From positions 1 to 59,520 of the forward strand of contig CAUGPT010000013.1 of assembly GCA_959601495.1 (NCBI GenBank): a stretch of DNA of 59,520 nt. Direction: 5' to 3'. The notes under the pieces are model-generated. The model saw only the letters and a program-made list of their open reading frames with translations, did no database searches and was not told the DNA's origin. Of the stretch, positions 42,088-51,048 are shown in pieces (the first letter of the stretch is position 1; every line of letters begins with the position of its first letter). A program made the position numbers and the translations under genes. The DNA is from Avispirillum sp959601495. Lineage in GTDB: Bacteria > Bacillota > Clostridia > Oscillospirales > CAG-272.

Positions 42088-42930
42088 TCAGCCGTCATTG
42101 CGCATTGACTTAAGCAAGGCTATCTCCGCCGCGTATCCGTCAAGCTCGTTGGGGGTCTCAAGATAAAACGGCAGGTCTTTGATCTTTTCGCAGTTTATTA
42201 TGCGGCGTATGCCCTCCGCGCCGAGGTACCCCTCACCTATTTTTTCGTGCCTGTCCTTTGCGGCGCCCACGGGATTTTTCGAATCGTTAAGATGGATCGC
42301 ATACAGTCTGTCAAGTCCTATAACGCTGTCAAAGCGCTCAAGCACCGCGTCGGGGTCGGCGGCAATATCGTAGCCTCCGTCGGAAACGTGGCAGGTGTCA
42401 AGACACACGCCCACAAGATCGCGGCGCGACGGCTCGGTTTTTTCAATGATAGTTTCTATTTCTTCAAAAGTTTTGCCTATCTCGCTGCCCTTGCCCGCCA
42501 TTGTTTCTATAAGCACGCGGGCGTTCTGCCCGGGGGTTATAACTTCGGATAAAAGCCGCGCGGTGTTCTCAATGCCCGCCTCGGCTCCTATGCCCACGTG
42601 ACAGCCCGGATGAAAATTGTAAAGCGCGCCGGGAATATCCTCAAGCACCTCAATATCCTCTCTCATGGAATCTCTGCTGTAGTTCCATATCCGCTCGTCG
42701 GCTGAAGCGGGATTGAACGTGTACGGCGCGTGCGCAAGCGGCGGTGCAAAACCGTTTTCGGCGATAAGAGCATTCAGCGCCGCAACATCATCGTTGTCGG
42801 GACGCTTAAAACCGCGCCCTCTGGGGTTACGCGTGAAATACTGAAAGGTATTCGCGCCGATGGAAAGCGCCGTTTTGCCCATGGCTTCATATCCGCCGGA
42901 TACGGAAAGATGACATCCTATATAAAACAT
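42088..42930 (-). CDS. nfo: Deoxyribonuclease IV (AP endonuclease)
   Basis: 280 residues of the endonuclease IV TIM-barrel family: GCHLSVSGGYEAMGKTA at the N-terminus, NFHPGCHVG, GVCLDTCHVSDGGYD and the C-terminal HLNDSKNPVGAAKDRHEKIGEGYLG supply the trinuclear zinc site. It cuts 5' to abasic sites in base excision repair. The length is usual. It has its own near-consensus promoter and is divergent from the YihY-family gene. Confidence 0.95.
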   Translation of the reverse strand: MFYIGCHLSVSGGYEAMGKTALSIGANTFQYFTRNPRGRGFKRPDNDDVAALNALIAENGFAPPLAHAPYTFNPASADERIWNYSRDSMREDIEVLEDIPGALYNFHPGCHVGIGAEAGIENTARLLSEVITPGQNARVLIETMAGKGSEIGKTFEEIETIIEKTEPSRRDLVGVCLDTCHVSDGGYDIAADPDAVLERFDSVIGLDRLYAIHLNDSKNPVGAAKDRHEKIGEGYLGAEGIRRIINCEKIKDLPFYLETPNELDGYAAEIALLKSMRNDG

Positions 42931-42977
42931 AATTCTTCCTTTTCACACAAAGTTCAAAAGCATATCTGTTCTTTTAT

Positions 42978-43006
42978 ATTGTACCATACCGCGCGATTTA
43001 TGTCAA
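42978..43006 (-). promoter_or_regulatory. Promoter of nfo
   Basis: On the minus strand TTGACA (43006-43001), 17 bp, TACAAT (42983-42978). The nfo start codon follows about 45 bp downstream. Confidence 0.78.
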
Positions 43007-43016
43007 TGCAACGCAC

Positions 43017-43045
43017 TTGACTTTACTGCCGCTCGGTAATATAAT
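43017..43045 (+). promoter_or_regulatory. Promoter of the YihY-family gene
   Basis: TTGACT (43017-43022), 17 bp, TATAAT (43040-43045), back to back with the nfo promoter; the two -35 boxes are 10 bp apart. Confidence 0.78.
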
Positions 43046-43083
43046 TTATGTACGGTACCCTGCTGTGAAAGGAGGCTTGCGGC

Positions 43084-44007
43084 ATGAAGAAGAACATGGT
43101 GATATCATTAAAGCGGCTGCGCGAGAATGTCGCCGGGGCTATACGAACCGTATCCGACGACCAGATCACCGTCTACGCTGCTCAGGCGACGTTTTTTATA
43201 ATCACCTCCACCATTCCCTTTCTTCTTCTGATCCTCAGCCTTACAAAGTACTTTATAAACGCCGACTGGCTGCTTTCGCTCATTGACGAGCATATTTCCG
43301 GCGACATTGGCAAGCTACTTACCGGCATAGTTGAAGAGATCGTGGGCAAGGGCGGCATATCCCTTGTTTCCGTCACCGTCATAACGACCCTGTGGGCGTC
43401 GTCACGCGGGGTAAACGCCGTTATGCGGGGCGTCTCCGGCGCTTACGGCATAAAACTCAAAGAAAACTTTCTTTACGACATTTTCAGATCACTGTTTTAT
43501 ACAATTGCCTTTATTGTAATAATCGTCGCCATGCTTGCGGCACTCGTATTCGCGGATACGATACAAGAGGCGGCAGAGGACAAGATCCCCCTGCTGGCAA
43601 CGATTTTTCGCATCATATCGGACAGCGGCAAGCTGCTGTTCACAGTGCTTCTGACCCTGTTCTTCACACTGTTATTTAATACAGTTGCCAAAAAAGGCAA
43701 ACGCCTATCAAAGGCCGAATATCACGGTATGAGCGACAAACTGCCGCGCGGATACGCGGCGCAGCTGCCCGGCGCGGCGTTTGCAGCCCTCGGCTGGGTG
43801 CTGTTTTCGTATTTTTACGCTTTGTACCTCAATTATTTTCCTAACGCATCATACGTATACGGCAGCCTTGCCGCAATAGTAATTCTGTTTTTGTGGCTGT
43901 ATTTCTGTATGATAATCCTCATGCTCGGCGCAGAGCTTAACAAGCTCATATTCCTGTTTTGCGCGGAAAGAAAAAAGAAAAAGAACGCGGAAAGATCCGA
44001 CGGGTGA
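43084..44007 (+). CDS. YihY/virulence factor BrkB family membrane protein
   Basis: 307 residues with about six membrane helices. The N-terminal DDQITVYAAQATFFIITSTIPFLLLIL and the later LPGAAFAALGWVLFSYFYALYLNYFPNASYVYGSLAAIVILFLWLYF are hallmark segments of the YihY/UPF0761 family. The family was once called ribonuclease BN by mistake; its true function is unsettled. The C-terminus is a short basic tail. The ATG follows AAAGGAGG. Confidence 0.88.
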   Translation: MKKNMVISLKRLRENVAGAIRTVSDDQITVYAAQATFFIITSTIPFLLLILSLTKYFINADWLLSLIDEHISGDIGKLLTGIVEEIVGKGGISLVSVTVITTLWASSRGVNAVMRGVSGAYGIKLKENFLYDIFRSLFYTIAFIVIIVAMLAALVFADTIQEAAEDKIPLLATIFRIISDSGKLLFTVLLTLFFTLLFNTVAKKGKRLSKAEYHGMSDKLPRGYAAQLPGAAFAALGWVLFSYFYALYLNYFPNASYVYGSLAAIVILFLWLYFCMIILMLGAELNKLIFLFCAERKKKKNAERSDG

Positions 44008-44055
44008 TTTGCCGAAGCCGCCCGACGGCTCATTTTACGCAGCGCTGCAGCGCAT

Positions 44056-44089
44056 GATCCCTTTACCCTATGCGGTACAGGGATCTTTT
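44056..44089 (+). terminator. Terminator after the YihY-family gene
   Basis: A seven-bp stem GATCCCT/AGGGATC, with inner TACC/GGTA pairs, is followed by TTTT. The remaining part of the 307-bp gap (44090-44314) has two promoters but no gene. Confidence 0.75.
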
Positions 44090-44177
44090 CTGTCTGTTTT
44101 GTACCAAAGCGCCCGCACAGTCTCTCTCCCTCATACCTCCCATCAAAAGAGGCTGTCAGCGTCCCGACTGCGTCACT

Positions 44178-44205
44178 TTGCACAAGCTTTCCCTACGCAT
44201 ATAAT
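44178..44205 (+). promoter_or_regulatory. Distal promoter of the DUF951-YfhO group
   Basis: TTGCAC (44178-44183), 16 bp, TATAAT (44200-44205). Confidence 0.6.
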
Positions 44206-44227
44206 GAAGATTTATTGTCGATATTTC

Positions 44228-44256
44228 TTTACACGGCAGATATATTGTGATATACT
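44228..44256 (+). promoter_or_regulatory. Proximal promoter of the DUF951-YfhO group
   Basis: TTTACA (44228-44233), 17 bp, TATACT (44251-44256). It lies 59 bp before the DUF951 start codon and forms a tandem pair with the promoter at 44178. Confidence 0.68.
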
Positions 44257-44314
44257 ATAAGATAGTTTAATATTGCAAAGCGGCGGCTTGCAGCGAGCGC
44301 GGAGGTGACATCTT

Positions 44315-44557
44315 ATGCCGAAAATACTGAAGCTTAGTGTAGGCGACATACTGGAAATGAAGAAGGATCACCCCTGCGGAGCGAACCGCTATACGGTAAT
44401 GCGCGTAGGCAGCGATGTGCGCATCGTCTGCTGCGGCTGTGCAAGAGACATAACCATGCCGCGCGAAAAGCTTGAGCGCGCGGTCAAAAAGGTCATTCCA
44501 AATTCCGACGCGGGCAGCGGCGTCGCCGCGCCCGAGCATCTTTCGGACAAGAGGTAA
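44315..44557 (+). CDS. DUF951 family small protein
   Basis: 80 residues. LKLSVGDILEMKKDHPCG followed by WxVxR-like YTVMRVGSDVRIVCCGCARDITMPREKLERAVKKV matches the DUF951 family, small basic proteins near universal in Firmicutes, often beside MscS or chromosome-partition genes. The Cys residues of the CCGC stretch are conserved in the family to my knowledge, perhaps for metal or nucleic acid. Function is unknown. The ATG follows GGAGGTGA with 7-bp spacing. YfhO starts 7 bp after its stop. Confidence 0.85.
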   Translation: MPKILKLSVGDILEMKKDHPCGANRYTVMRVGSDVRIVCCGCARDITMPREKLERAVKKVIPNSDAGSGVAAPEHLSDKR

Positions 44558-44564
44558 CATTTTC

Positions 44565-47500
44565 ATGGCTGACAATATAAAAACTCAAAGTGACGAGACC
44601 GTGCGCCGACGTCGCATCGGGCGAATTTTTTCGGGACTTGCAAAGAAAAAGAGCCCCGACACCGCTCTCCCCCTGCTCTCGCCCCGCCGCGGGCTTCGCG
44701 AGAGATACTCGTATTTTCGCCGCGATCAGAGATATCTCATACTGTGCTTCTGCGTACCCATGGCGATCATGTGGCTTATGTATATATGCCGCGGTGTTTT
44801 CCCCTTCGGGCAGGAGTCCGTTCTGGTACTTGATCTTAACGGACAGTATGTCTACTTTTTCGAGGGGCTGCGCGACATACTCCGCGGAGACGGCAGCTTT
44901 CTGTATTCCTTCAAGCGCGCTTTGGGCGGAGAATTCACGGGCATATATGCCTATTATCTTTCAAGTCCGTTTTCAATAATAACCGCACTGCTTCCCAAAT
45001 CCATGATAACGGAAGCTCTGCTTATAATGTTTCTTCTCAAGGTCGGCAGCTGCGGACTCACCTTCGGCATTTATCTTGAAGCAACGCGCAGACAGCGAAA
45101 CAGCGCGACCGCTGTCATGTTTTCAACCATGTACGCGCTGTGCGCGTACGCGGTCGTAATGCAGCACAACACCATGTGGATCGACAACATGATCCTCATG
45201 CCCATAATAATGCTGGGTATCGAAAACCTCATCCGCTTCGGAAAGTTCAAAATGTATGTGATCTCCCTTTCCCTGGCGATATGGTCAAACTTTTACATCG
45301 GCTACATGATGTGCATTTTCTGCGCCGTGTATTTCTTCTATGCGTATTTCTCAAAATCCCCCGACGAGCGAAACCCGCTCGGGATGAAAAAGCATTTTCC
45401 CAAATCTCTCGGCAGAATGGCGCTGTATTCGGCGTGCGCCGTTATGATATGCGGCGTTTTGCTGCTCTGCACCTACTATTCGCTCACCTTCGGAAAGACC
45501 ACGTTTTCAAACCCGAATTTCAAGCCCGATCAGCGCTTTGAATGGCTCGACATGGTCACAAAGCTGTTTATCGGCTCCTATGACACCGTGCGCCCCGAGG
45601 GTCTGCCCTTTATTTACTCCGGAACGCTCACGCTTATACTTCTGCCGCTGTACTTCATAGCGCCCCACGTCAAAACACGCGAAAAGATAGCGTCCGGACT
45701 GCTTATAGCGTTTTTCCTCGTTTCGTTCAACGTTACAACGCTCGATCTTTTCTGGCACGGCATGCAGCGTCCCAACTGGCTGAACTACCGCTACAGCTTT
45801 ATGCTGTGCTTCTTCCTTGTCCTGTTTGCCGAAAAAGCGTTCGAAAAGCTCCGCGAGATAGGCTACCGCAAGGCGGCTGTAAGCGGGGCGGCGCTCATCG
45901 GGCTGCTTGTAATGATCCAGAAGCTGTGCAAGGACAGCGACAATGTGCGCACGTTCTCCATGATATGGCTGTCCGGCGCAATAATCGCGGTATACCTCGG
46001 CACGCTGCGCGCAGTCACGTTTTCAAAGGAAAACGTCCGCCGCGCGGGTTCTCTGGTGCTGTGCGTGCTCGTGGGTGCCGAAATGTTCGGCGCGGGTATG
46101 CTCAATATGGACTCTCTCGACAGTGACGTTGTATATTCCAGCCGCACGTCGTACCGCACGTTTATCGACGGCATTCTCCCCACGGTGGAAAACGTGAAGG
46201 CAAACGATACCGGATTCTACCGCATGGAGAAAACGCACCACCGCAAAACGAACGACAACTTTGCGCTGGGCATGAACGGAGTTTCAAACTCAACGTCCAC
46301 GCTCAACAGCTCCACCATAAGACTTCTGCACGATTTCGGGCTTTCGTCCAAATCGCACTGGTCGAAGTACCTGGGCGGCACGCCTGTTTTTGACTCGCTT
46401 TTCGGCATCAAATACGTCATACAGGAGTATGACAGCGATGAGGAAATGGAGCTTTACACCGACACGGGCTGGGGCGACTCCGACTACACCGTTTGGGAAA
46501 ACCCTTATGCTCTCTCGCTTGCGTACGGCGTAAACGAGGATCTTGCCGATCTTGAAATACACGACACATACACCAACCCCTTTGAGCGCATGAACGCCGT
46601 TGTCGGCGCAATGCTGGGAGAAGAGTTCGAAATATTCAATCCCGTAGCACATAACGAGAATATACACAGCGAGGGCATGATGCGCTCCTCCGTGGCGGGG
46701 CACCTGAAATTTGAAAAGGTGGAGGCGGGCGGCGCACACCGCATAAACATAACGCTCACCGCGCCCGACGACAAGGTGCTGTACTGCTACTTCCCCAGCG
46801 ACTACCTCAGAGAGTGCTATCTGTACGTCAACGGCCTCAAATGCGGCAGCGTTTTCGGTAACGAGACCGACCGCATTATAGAGCTCGGCAGATTTGAGGC
46901 GGGAGAAGAGATCACCGTAAGTCTTGAGCCTCTGGGCGACAACATGTATATCGCAAACGAAGGGTATTTCTTCTGGCAGCTTGACGAAGAAGCCTTCGGC
47001 GAGTATATGCCCCGTCTTTCCGACAGCCGGTTTATTATTGACAAATACAGCGACGACAGCTTCAGCGGCACTGTCAATATAGGCTCCGACAAAACGCTTG
47101 TATTCACATCCATACCCTTCGACGAGGGCTGGCAGATAAAGCTTGACGGCAAAAAGGTCTCGACATTTGAAGTGCTTGACGGTCTTATCGCCTTTCGCGC
47201 GGAGCCGGGCGAGCATACGCTGACAATGAAATACAGACCCGCGTGCCTGTATTACGGACTTGCCGTAAGCGTTACGGGGGCGGCGATTTTCGCCTGCGCA
47301 TGGATCGTTGACGAAACGCTGCGCAGAAAGCGTCTGATGCAGGGCGCCGCGGTTTACGAAGAAGACATACACGCGCCGGACACGGTATGCGACGTTTGTC
47401 CCCCTGTGCCCGCGGTGTTTGACGACATACGCACTTCGGACGGCAAGGACTCCGTCATTCCGAACGGTGGCAACGGCGACGGCGGCAATAGCGCCGAAAG

Positions 47501-47690
47501 CTCCGCGGACACTGAAGCGATCGAAGGCGGCAAGAGAGCGGATACCTGCATTGAAAGCGCCGACACCGACAGCACAGACTCCGCAGAAAGCGCAGACGGG
47601 GACGCGCCCGCAAGCGGCACAGATGCCGATACTGCGGATAAGCCCTCCGACGCGGGCGGGCACGGCACGCATAGCGAGGGCGAAGACTGA
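44565..47690 (+). CDS. YfhO family membrane protein
   Basis: 1041 residues. The first ~500 have roughly 12-14 hydrophobic helices in the GT-C glycosyltransferase-like arrangement, with LVLDLNGQYVYFFEGLRDIL (an early Asp motif) and ALGGEFTGIYAYYLSSPFSI characteristic of YfhO. A large extracytoplasmic domain follows and a last membrane helix near 900. In Bacillus, YfhO is linked to lipoteichoic acid glycosylation. The final ~110 residues are an acidic, Ser/Thr/Asp/Ala-rich tail, which the usual YfhO proteins (850-900 residues) lack. The ATG at 44565 follows GAGGTAA. It is cotranscribed with DUF951. Confidence 0.85.
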   Translation: MADNIKTQSDETVRRRRIGRIFSGLAKKKSPDTALPLLSPRRGLRERYSYFRRDQRYLILCFCVPMAIMWLMYICRGVFPFGQESVLVLDLNGQYVYFFEGLRDILRGDGSFLYSFKRALGGEFTGIYAYYLSSPFSIITALLPKSMITEALLIMFLLKVGSCGLTFGIYLEATRRQRNSATAVMFSTMYALCAYAVVMQHNTMWIDNMILMPIIMLGIENLIRFGKFKMYVISLSLAIWSNFYIGYMMCIFCAVYFFYAYFSKSPDERNPLGMKKHFPKSLGRMALYSACAVMICGVLLLCTYYSLTFGKTTFSNPNFKPDQRFEWLDMVTKLFIGSYDTVRPEGLPFIYSGTLTLILLPLYFIAPHVKTREKIASGLLIAFFLVSFNVTTLDLFWHGMQRPNWLNYRYSFMLCFFLVLFAEKAFEKLREIGYRKAAVSGAALIGLLVMIQKLCKDSDNVRTFSMIWLSGAIIAVYLGTLRAVTFSKENVRRAGSLVLCVLVGAEMFGAGMLNMDSLDSDVVYSSRTSYRTFIDGILPTVENVKANDTGFYRMEKTHHRKTNDNFALGMNGVSNSTSTLNSSTIRLLHDFGLSSKSHWSKYLGGTPVFDSLFGIKYVIQEYDSDEEMELYTDTGWGDSDYTVWENPYALSLAYGVNEDLADLEIHDTYTNPFERMNAVVGAMLGEEFEIFNPVAHNENIHSEGMMRSSVAGHLKFEKVEAGGAHRINITLTAPDDKVLYCYFPSDYLRECYLYVNGLKCGSVFGNETDRIIELGRFEAGEEITVSLEPLGDNMYIANEGYFFWQLDEEAFGEYMPRLSDSRFIIDKYSDDSFSGTVNIGSDKTLVFTSIPFDEGWQIKLDGKKVSTFEVLDGLIAFRAEPGEHTLTMKYRPACLYYGLAVSVTGAAIFACAWIVDETLRRKRLMQGAAVYEEDIHAPDTVCDVCPPVPAVFDDIRTSDGKDSVIPNGGNGDGGNSAESSADTEAIEGGKRADTCIESADTDSTDSAESADGDAPASGTDADTADKPSDAGGHGTHSEGED

Positions 47691-47772
47691 CGACTGCCCG
47701 CAAAAAGCGAAACAGAATATTTCAATATAAGTTTTAAATATTTCATTACCGAAAGGAAATTTGGCGGAAATT

Positions 47773-48399
47773 ATGATATACTGTCTTTCCGGCGAGCTGC
47801 TCGAGCTCGACGCACCGAATATGACCGCCGTTATCGACTGCGGCGGTGTGGGATTTCTGCTGACCGTCACAGGCAGCGCCGTGACCGCCCTTTCGGGCAG
47901 CGGGATCGGCAGCAGCGTTCGCGTCTACACCTACATGGCTGTAAGAGAGGACGCAATGGAGCTGTACGGCTTCTCCTCCTCTGACGAGCTGCGGCTGTTC
48001 AAGCTGCTCATCTCCGTGTCCGGTGTGGGCCCCAAGGCGGCAGTCTCCATACTGTCGGTCATGAACCCCGACACGCTTATCTCCGCTATTGCCTCGGAGG
48101 ACGCGAAATCAATTTCGCGCGCGCCCGGTGTCGGTGCAAAGACCGCAGCCAGGGTCGTGCTTGAGCTGCGCGACAAGGTCGCAAAGACCTTCGGTGCCAC
48201 CACCGCGGGAAAATCGGCAGCGGCGAGTGCAAGCGTTTCACGCACGGCGGCGGGCGGCGGCAGCCTTTCCGACGCGGTGGACGCTCTTATCGTTCTGGGA
48301 TACTCGCGCAGCGAAGCGGTCAGCGCGCTTTCGGGTCTTGACGCGTCAGAGGGTACGGAGGAGCTTATCCGCCTCGCCCTTGCGAAGCTTATGAAGTAA
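47773..48399 (+). CDS. ruvA: Holliday junction branch migration protein RuvA
   Basis: 208 residues. The N-terminal OB fold begins MIYCLSGELLELDAPN, which is how RuvA proteins start; the tandem helix-hairpin-helix domain has LLISVSGVGPKAAVSIL and SRAPGVGAKTAARVVLELRDKV; and a C-terminal UBA-like domain that binds RuvB follows a flexible linker. It holds the Holliday junction open for RuvB. A TTG at 47761 would add four residues and has the closer AAGG site, so the exact start is uncertain. ruvB follows 13 bp later. Confidence 0.94.
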   Translation: MIYCLSGELLELDAPNMTAVIDCGGVGFLLTVTGSAVTALSGSGIGSSVRVYTYMAVREDAMELYGFSSSDELRLFKLLISVSGVGPKAAVSILSVMNPDTLISAIASEDAKSISRAPGVGAKTAARVVLELRDKVAKTFGATTAGKSAAASASVSRTAAGGGSLSDAVDALIVLGYSRSEAVSALSGLDASEGTEELIRLALAKLMK

Positions 48400-48412
48400 A
48401 GGAGGCAGCGCA

Positions 48413-49471
48413 TTGGACAGCTTTGTTAACGATTTCGATCTTGAAAACAGAATAATGGAAGCGTCCTCAACGGTCGAGGACAACGACACCGAAGTTACGC
48501 TGCGCCCCCACGCCTTTGACGAATACATCGGTCAGGAAAAGGCAAAAGAGGTTCTGAAAATATACATCGATGCGGTTAAAATGCGCGGAGACACACTGGA
48601 TCACGTGCTTTTGTACGGTCCTCCCGGACTGGGAAAAACAACGCTCTCCGGCATAATCGCGTCGGAGCTCGGCGTAAACTTTCGCGTCACAAGCGGCCCC
48701 GCCATCGAAAAGCAGGGCGACCTTGCGGCGCTGCTTACGAATCTCGGCGAGGGCGATGTGCTTTTTATCGACGAGATCCACCGCCTGAACCGCAGCATAG
48801 AGGAAATACTGTACCCCGCAATGGAGGATTTTTCTCTTGACATAATCATCGGAAAAGGTCCTGCGGCGCGCAGCATCCGCCTGCCCCTTCAGCATTTCAC
48901 ACTTATCGGAGCAACAACGAGAGCCGGACAGCTCACTACCCCTCTGCGCGACCGTTTCGGCGTGCTGCTGCGGCTTGAGCTGTACACTCCCGAGGAGCTT
49001 TCGCTTATAGTCAAACGCAGCGCGGGCATACTTGAGATCCCAATCGACGACGAAGGGGCGCTTGAGATTGCCTCCCGCTCCCGCGGAACGCCGCGTATAG
49101 CGAACAGACTGCTGAAGCGCGTGCGCGACTACGCGCAGGTCAAAGGCGACGGCGAGATCACCCTTGAGGTCGCGTCAAGAGCGCTGAAAATGCTTGAGAT
49201 CGACGAGCTGGGGCTTGACAACACGGACCGCCGCATGATGGAGACAATGATAAAGTATTACGACGGAGGCCCCGTCGGACTTGACACCCTTGCGGCTACG
49301 GTCGGCGAGGAGGCGGTCACCATCGAGGACGTGTACGAGCCGTATCTTCTGCAGATAGGCTTTATATCCCGCACGCCGCGCGGCCGCTGCGTTACAAAGC
49401 TTGCGTATGAGCATCTCGGTATTCCCTACCGTCCCAAAGCTCAGAGCTCGCAGATAAGTATTGACGAATAA
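48413..49471 (+). CDS. ruvB: Holliday junction DNA helicase RuvB
   Basis: 352 residues. The AAA+ domain has YGPPGLGKTTLSGIIASELG, Walker B LFIDEIHRL and sensor GATTRAGQLTTPLRDRFG; the C-terminal winged helix has GFISRTPRGRCVTKLAYEHLG. It drives branch migration together with RuvA; ruvC is not adjacent, which is common in Firmicutes. The start codon is TTG at 48413, eight bases after AAAGGAGG. No SOS-type LexA box was seen in the short leader of ruvA. Confidence 0.96.
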   Translation: MDSFVNDFDLENRIMEASSTVEDNDTEVTLRPHAFDEYIGQEKAKEVLKIYIDAVKMRGDTLDHVLLYGPPGLGKTTLSGIIASELGVNFRVTSGPAIEKQGDLAALLTNLGEGDVLFIDEIHRLNRSIEEILYPAMEDFSLDIIIGKGPAARSIRLPLQHFTLIGATTRAGQLTTPLRDRFGVLLRLELYTPEELSLIVKRSAGILEIPIDDEGALEIASRSRGTPRIANRLLKRVRDYAQVKGDGEITLEVASRALKMLEIDELGLDNTDRRMMETMIKYYDGGPVGLDTLAATVGEEAVTIEDVYEPYLLQIGFISRTPRGRCVTKLAYEHLGIPYRPKAQSSQISIDE

Positions 49472-49507
49472 AAAATTTACAGCATATATATAACCGGAGG
49501 TTACACA

Positions 49508-51046
49508 ATGTTCACTTCACCCAAACTGTCCCTTTCCGATATCCTCGGCAGAGACTACACACAGTCCGTTGCACGCGCAAACGAGGCGCTGGGAGTTATG
49601 TCCTACGCCGAGACCATGGCGATCGCAGACGAAAAGATCGACTTTTTCCCCGAAGAAAAGCAGAAAAAGTGCGATGAAATGCTGAAAAACGTGGGCAAGC
49701 AGATAATGCCCGCATTTGAAAACAACAACAAGGGCGCCGCGACCGCAGCGTTTGCGCACGCCACAAACACATCCATGGCTCCCGTTACCGGCATGGGCTG
49801 CTTCAGAGTCGGCGAGGACGGCAAGCTCTACCTCATCGGCAAGAGCGAGCATTACCACACGCCTATGGGTCACCGTTTTGACGGCTACAAGCTTATAGAC
49901 AACGCACGCCGCATCGGTGTCGTAAACGCAACGCACAACAACACCCGCGGATACATAACCAGACTTATGGAAAAGCGCCTTGTGCAGATGGCAAACGGCA
50001 TTGACTGGGACGACGAAGAGAGCACGGCAAAGGTGATCGCCTCCGAGGAGCCCAAGGTGCTCAACAGAGTTATCAACCTCGAGACCGGCTCGCTTGCATG
50101 CGAGGCAGGCCTTAAGATGATGCTTGCACGCTTCTACAAGCTCGACTCCACATTCCCCACCCCCAAATATGCGGGCAAGACCCCCGTATTCTTTGTCATC
50201 GGCGACAGGAACGGCGGTGTTGAGGGCAACTACCACGGCACGACAGTCGTTGCGCAGACTCTGCGCGGTCTCTGGCCCGAAATACGCGAAAAGGCTGATG
50301 CGGGCGAGCTTTACAAGGTCGTTCCCGTTATGATAAACGACATTGACGACTTCCGCGCTAAGATTGAAAAGTATAACAGCGGAAACTACAAGACCGCGGG
50401 CTTTTCTCATGAGATCATACTCATGAACTACGGCGGAATCCGCCTTACAAAAGACTATCTGCAGGAGGCATACCGCCTGTGCAGTCAGTACGATACACCC
50501 ACCATGTGTGATGAGATTCAGTCATGCATGTGGTACAAGGGCGCGTTCCTGTTCCGCCTCTACGGACTTAACCCCGATTTCTCCATCGTGGGCAAAGGCT
50601 TCCCCGGCGGCGAGTACCCCGCCTCCAAGATCATTACCACCGCCGAAATGGATACGCTCAACCAGTTCGGCGCACTCGTGACCAACGGTCAGGAGGAGCT
50701 TGCCGCACTTTCTTACCTCATCACAATGACATTTATGCGTGCAAACGGCGACAAGGTCGCGGAGCTCGGCAAGCACTTCACCGAAGGGCTCAAAGAGCTG
50801 CACCGCAAGCATCCCGACGTAATTCTTGATGTTGAGGGCCTGGGGCACCTCGCGGCGCTGCACTTCCACACCGTGGACGACGCAGCAGCTTTCGCCTCCG
50901 AGATGAAGAAAGCCTGCATCGACGCCTCCGCACAGATATACAAGGCAAACTGCCTGCCCGCAATGCTTATGAAGCCTCCCGTTATCGCGGACGAAGCAAC
51001 ACTTGACTACATAGTCGAGACCATCGACCGCCTGCTTGCAAAATAA
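49508..51046 (+). CDS. Class III aminotransferase-like PLP enzyme, unknown substrate
   Basis: 512 residues. The middle has the aminotransferase class III signature in divergent form: CDEIQSCMWYKGAFLFRLYGLNPDFSIVGKGFPGGEYPASKII, where the D-E-x-Q and GKG motifs provide the PLP-contacting Asp and Lys. The N-terminal ~90 residues are unlike ornithine or GABA transaminases. I do not recognise its substrate. The kinase gene begins 2 bp after its stop, so the pair is coupled, probably in one pathway. A CCGGAGG site precedes the ATG; no promoter is visible in the 36-bp gap after ruvB, so it may be read from the ruv transcript. Confidence 0.72.
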   Translation: MFTSPKLSLSDILGRDYTQSVARANEALGVMSYAETMAIADEKIDFFPEEKQKKCDEMLKNVGKQIMPAFENNNKGAATAAFAHATNTSMAPVTGMGCFRVGEDGKLYLIGKSEHYHTPMGHRFDGYKLIDNARRIGVVNATHNNTRGYITRLMEKRLVQMANGIDWDDEESTAKVIASEEPKVLNRVINLETGSLACEAGLKMMLARFYKLDSTFPTPKYAGKTPVFFVIGDRNGGVEGNYHGTTVVAQTLRGLWPEIREKADAGELYKVVPVMINDIDDFRAKIEKYNSGNYKTAGFSHEIILMNYGGIRLTKDYLQEAYRLCSQYDTPTMCDEIQSCMWYKGAFLFRLYGLNPDFSIVGKGFPGGEYPASKIITTAEMDTLNQFGALVTNGQEELAALSYLITMTFMRANGDKVAELGKHFTEGLKELHRKHPDVILDVEGLGHLAALHFHTVDDAAAFASEMKKACIDASAQIYKANCLPAMLMKPPVIADEATLDYIVETIDRLLAK

Positions 51047-51048
51047 TC

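Noticed and set aside
46290..47870. 526-residue minus-strand frame opposite the YfhO gene
   Set aside because: No recognisable domain, and it runs into the start of ruvA. It is a shadow frame.
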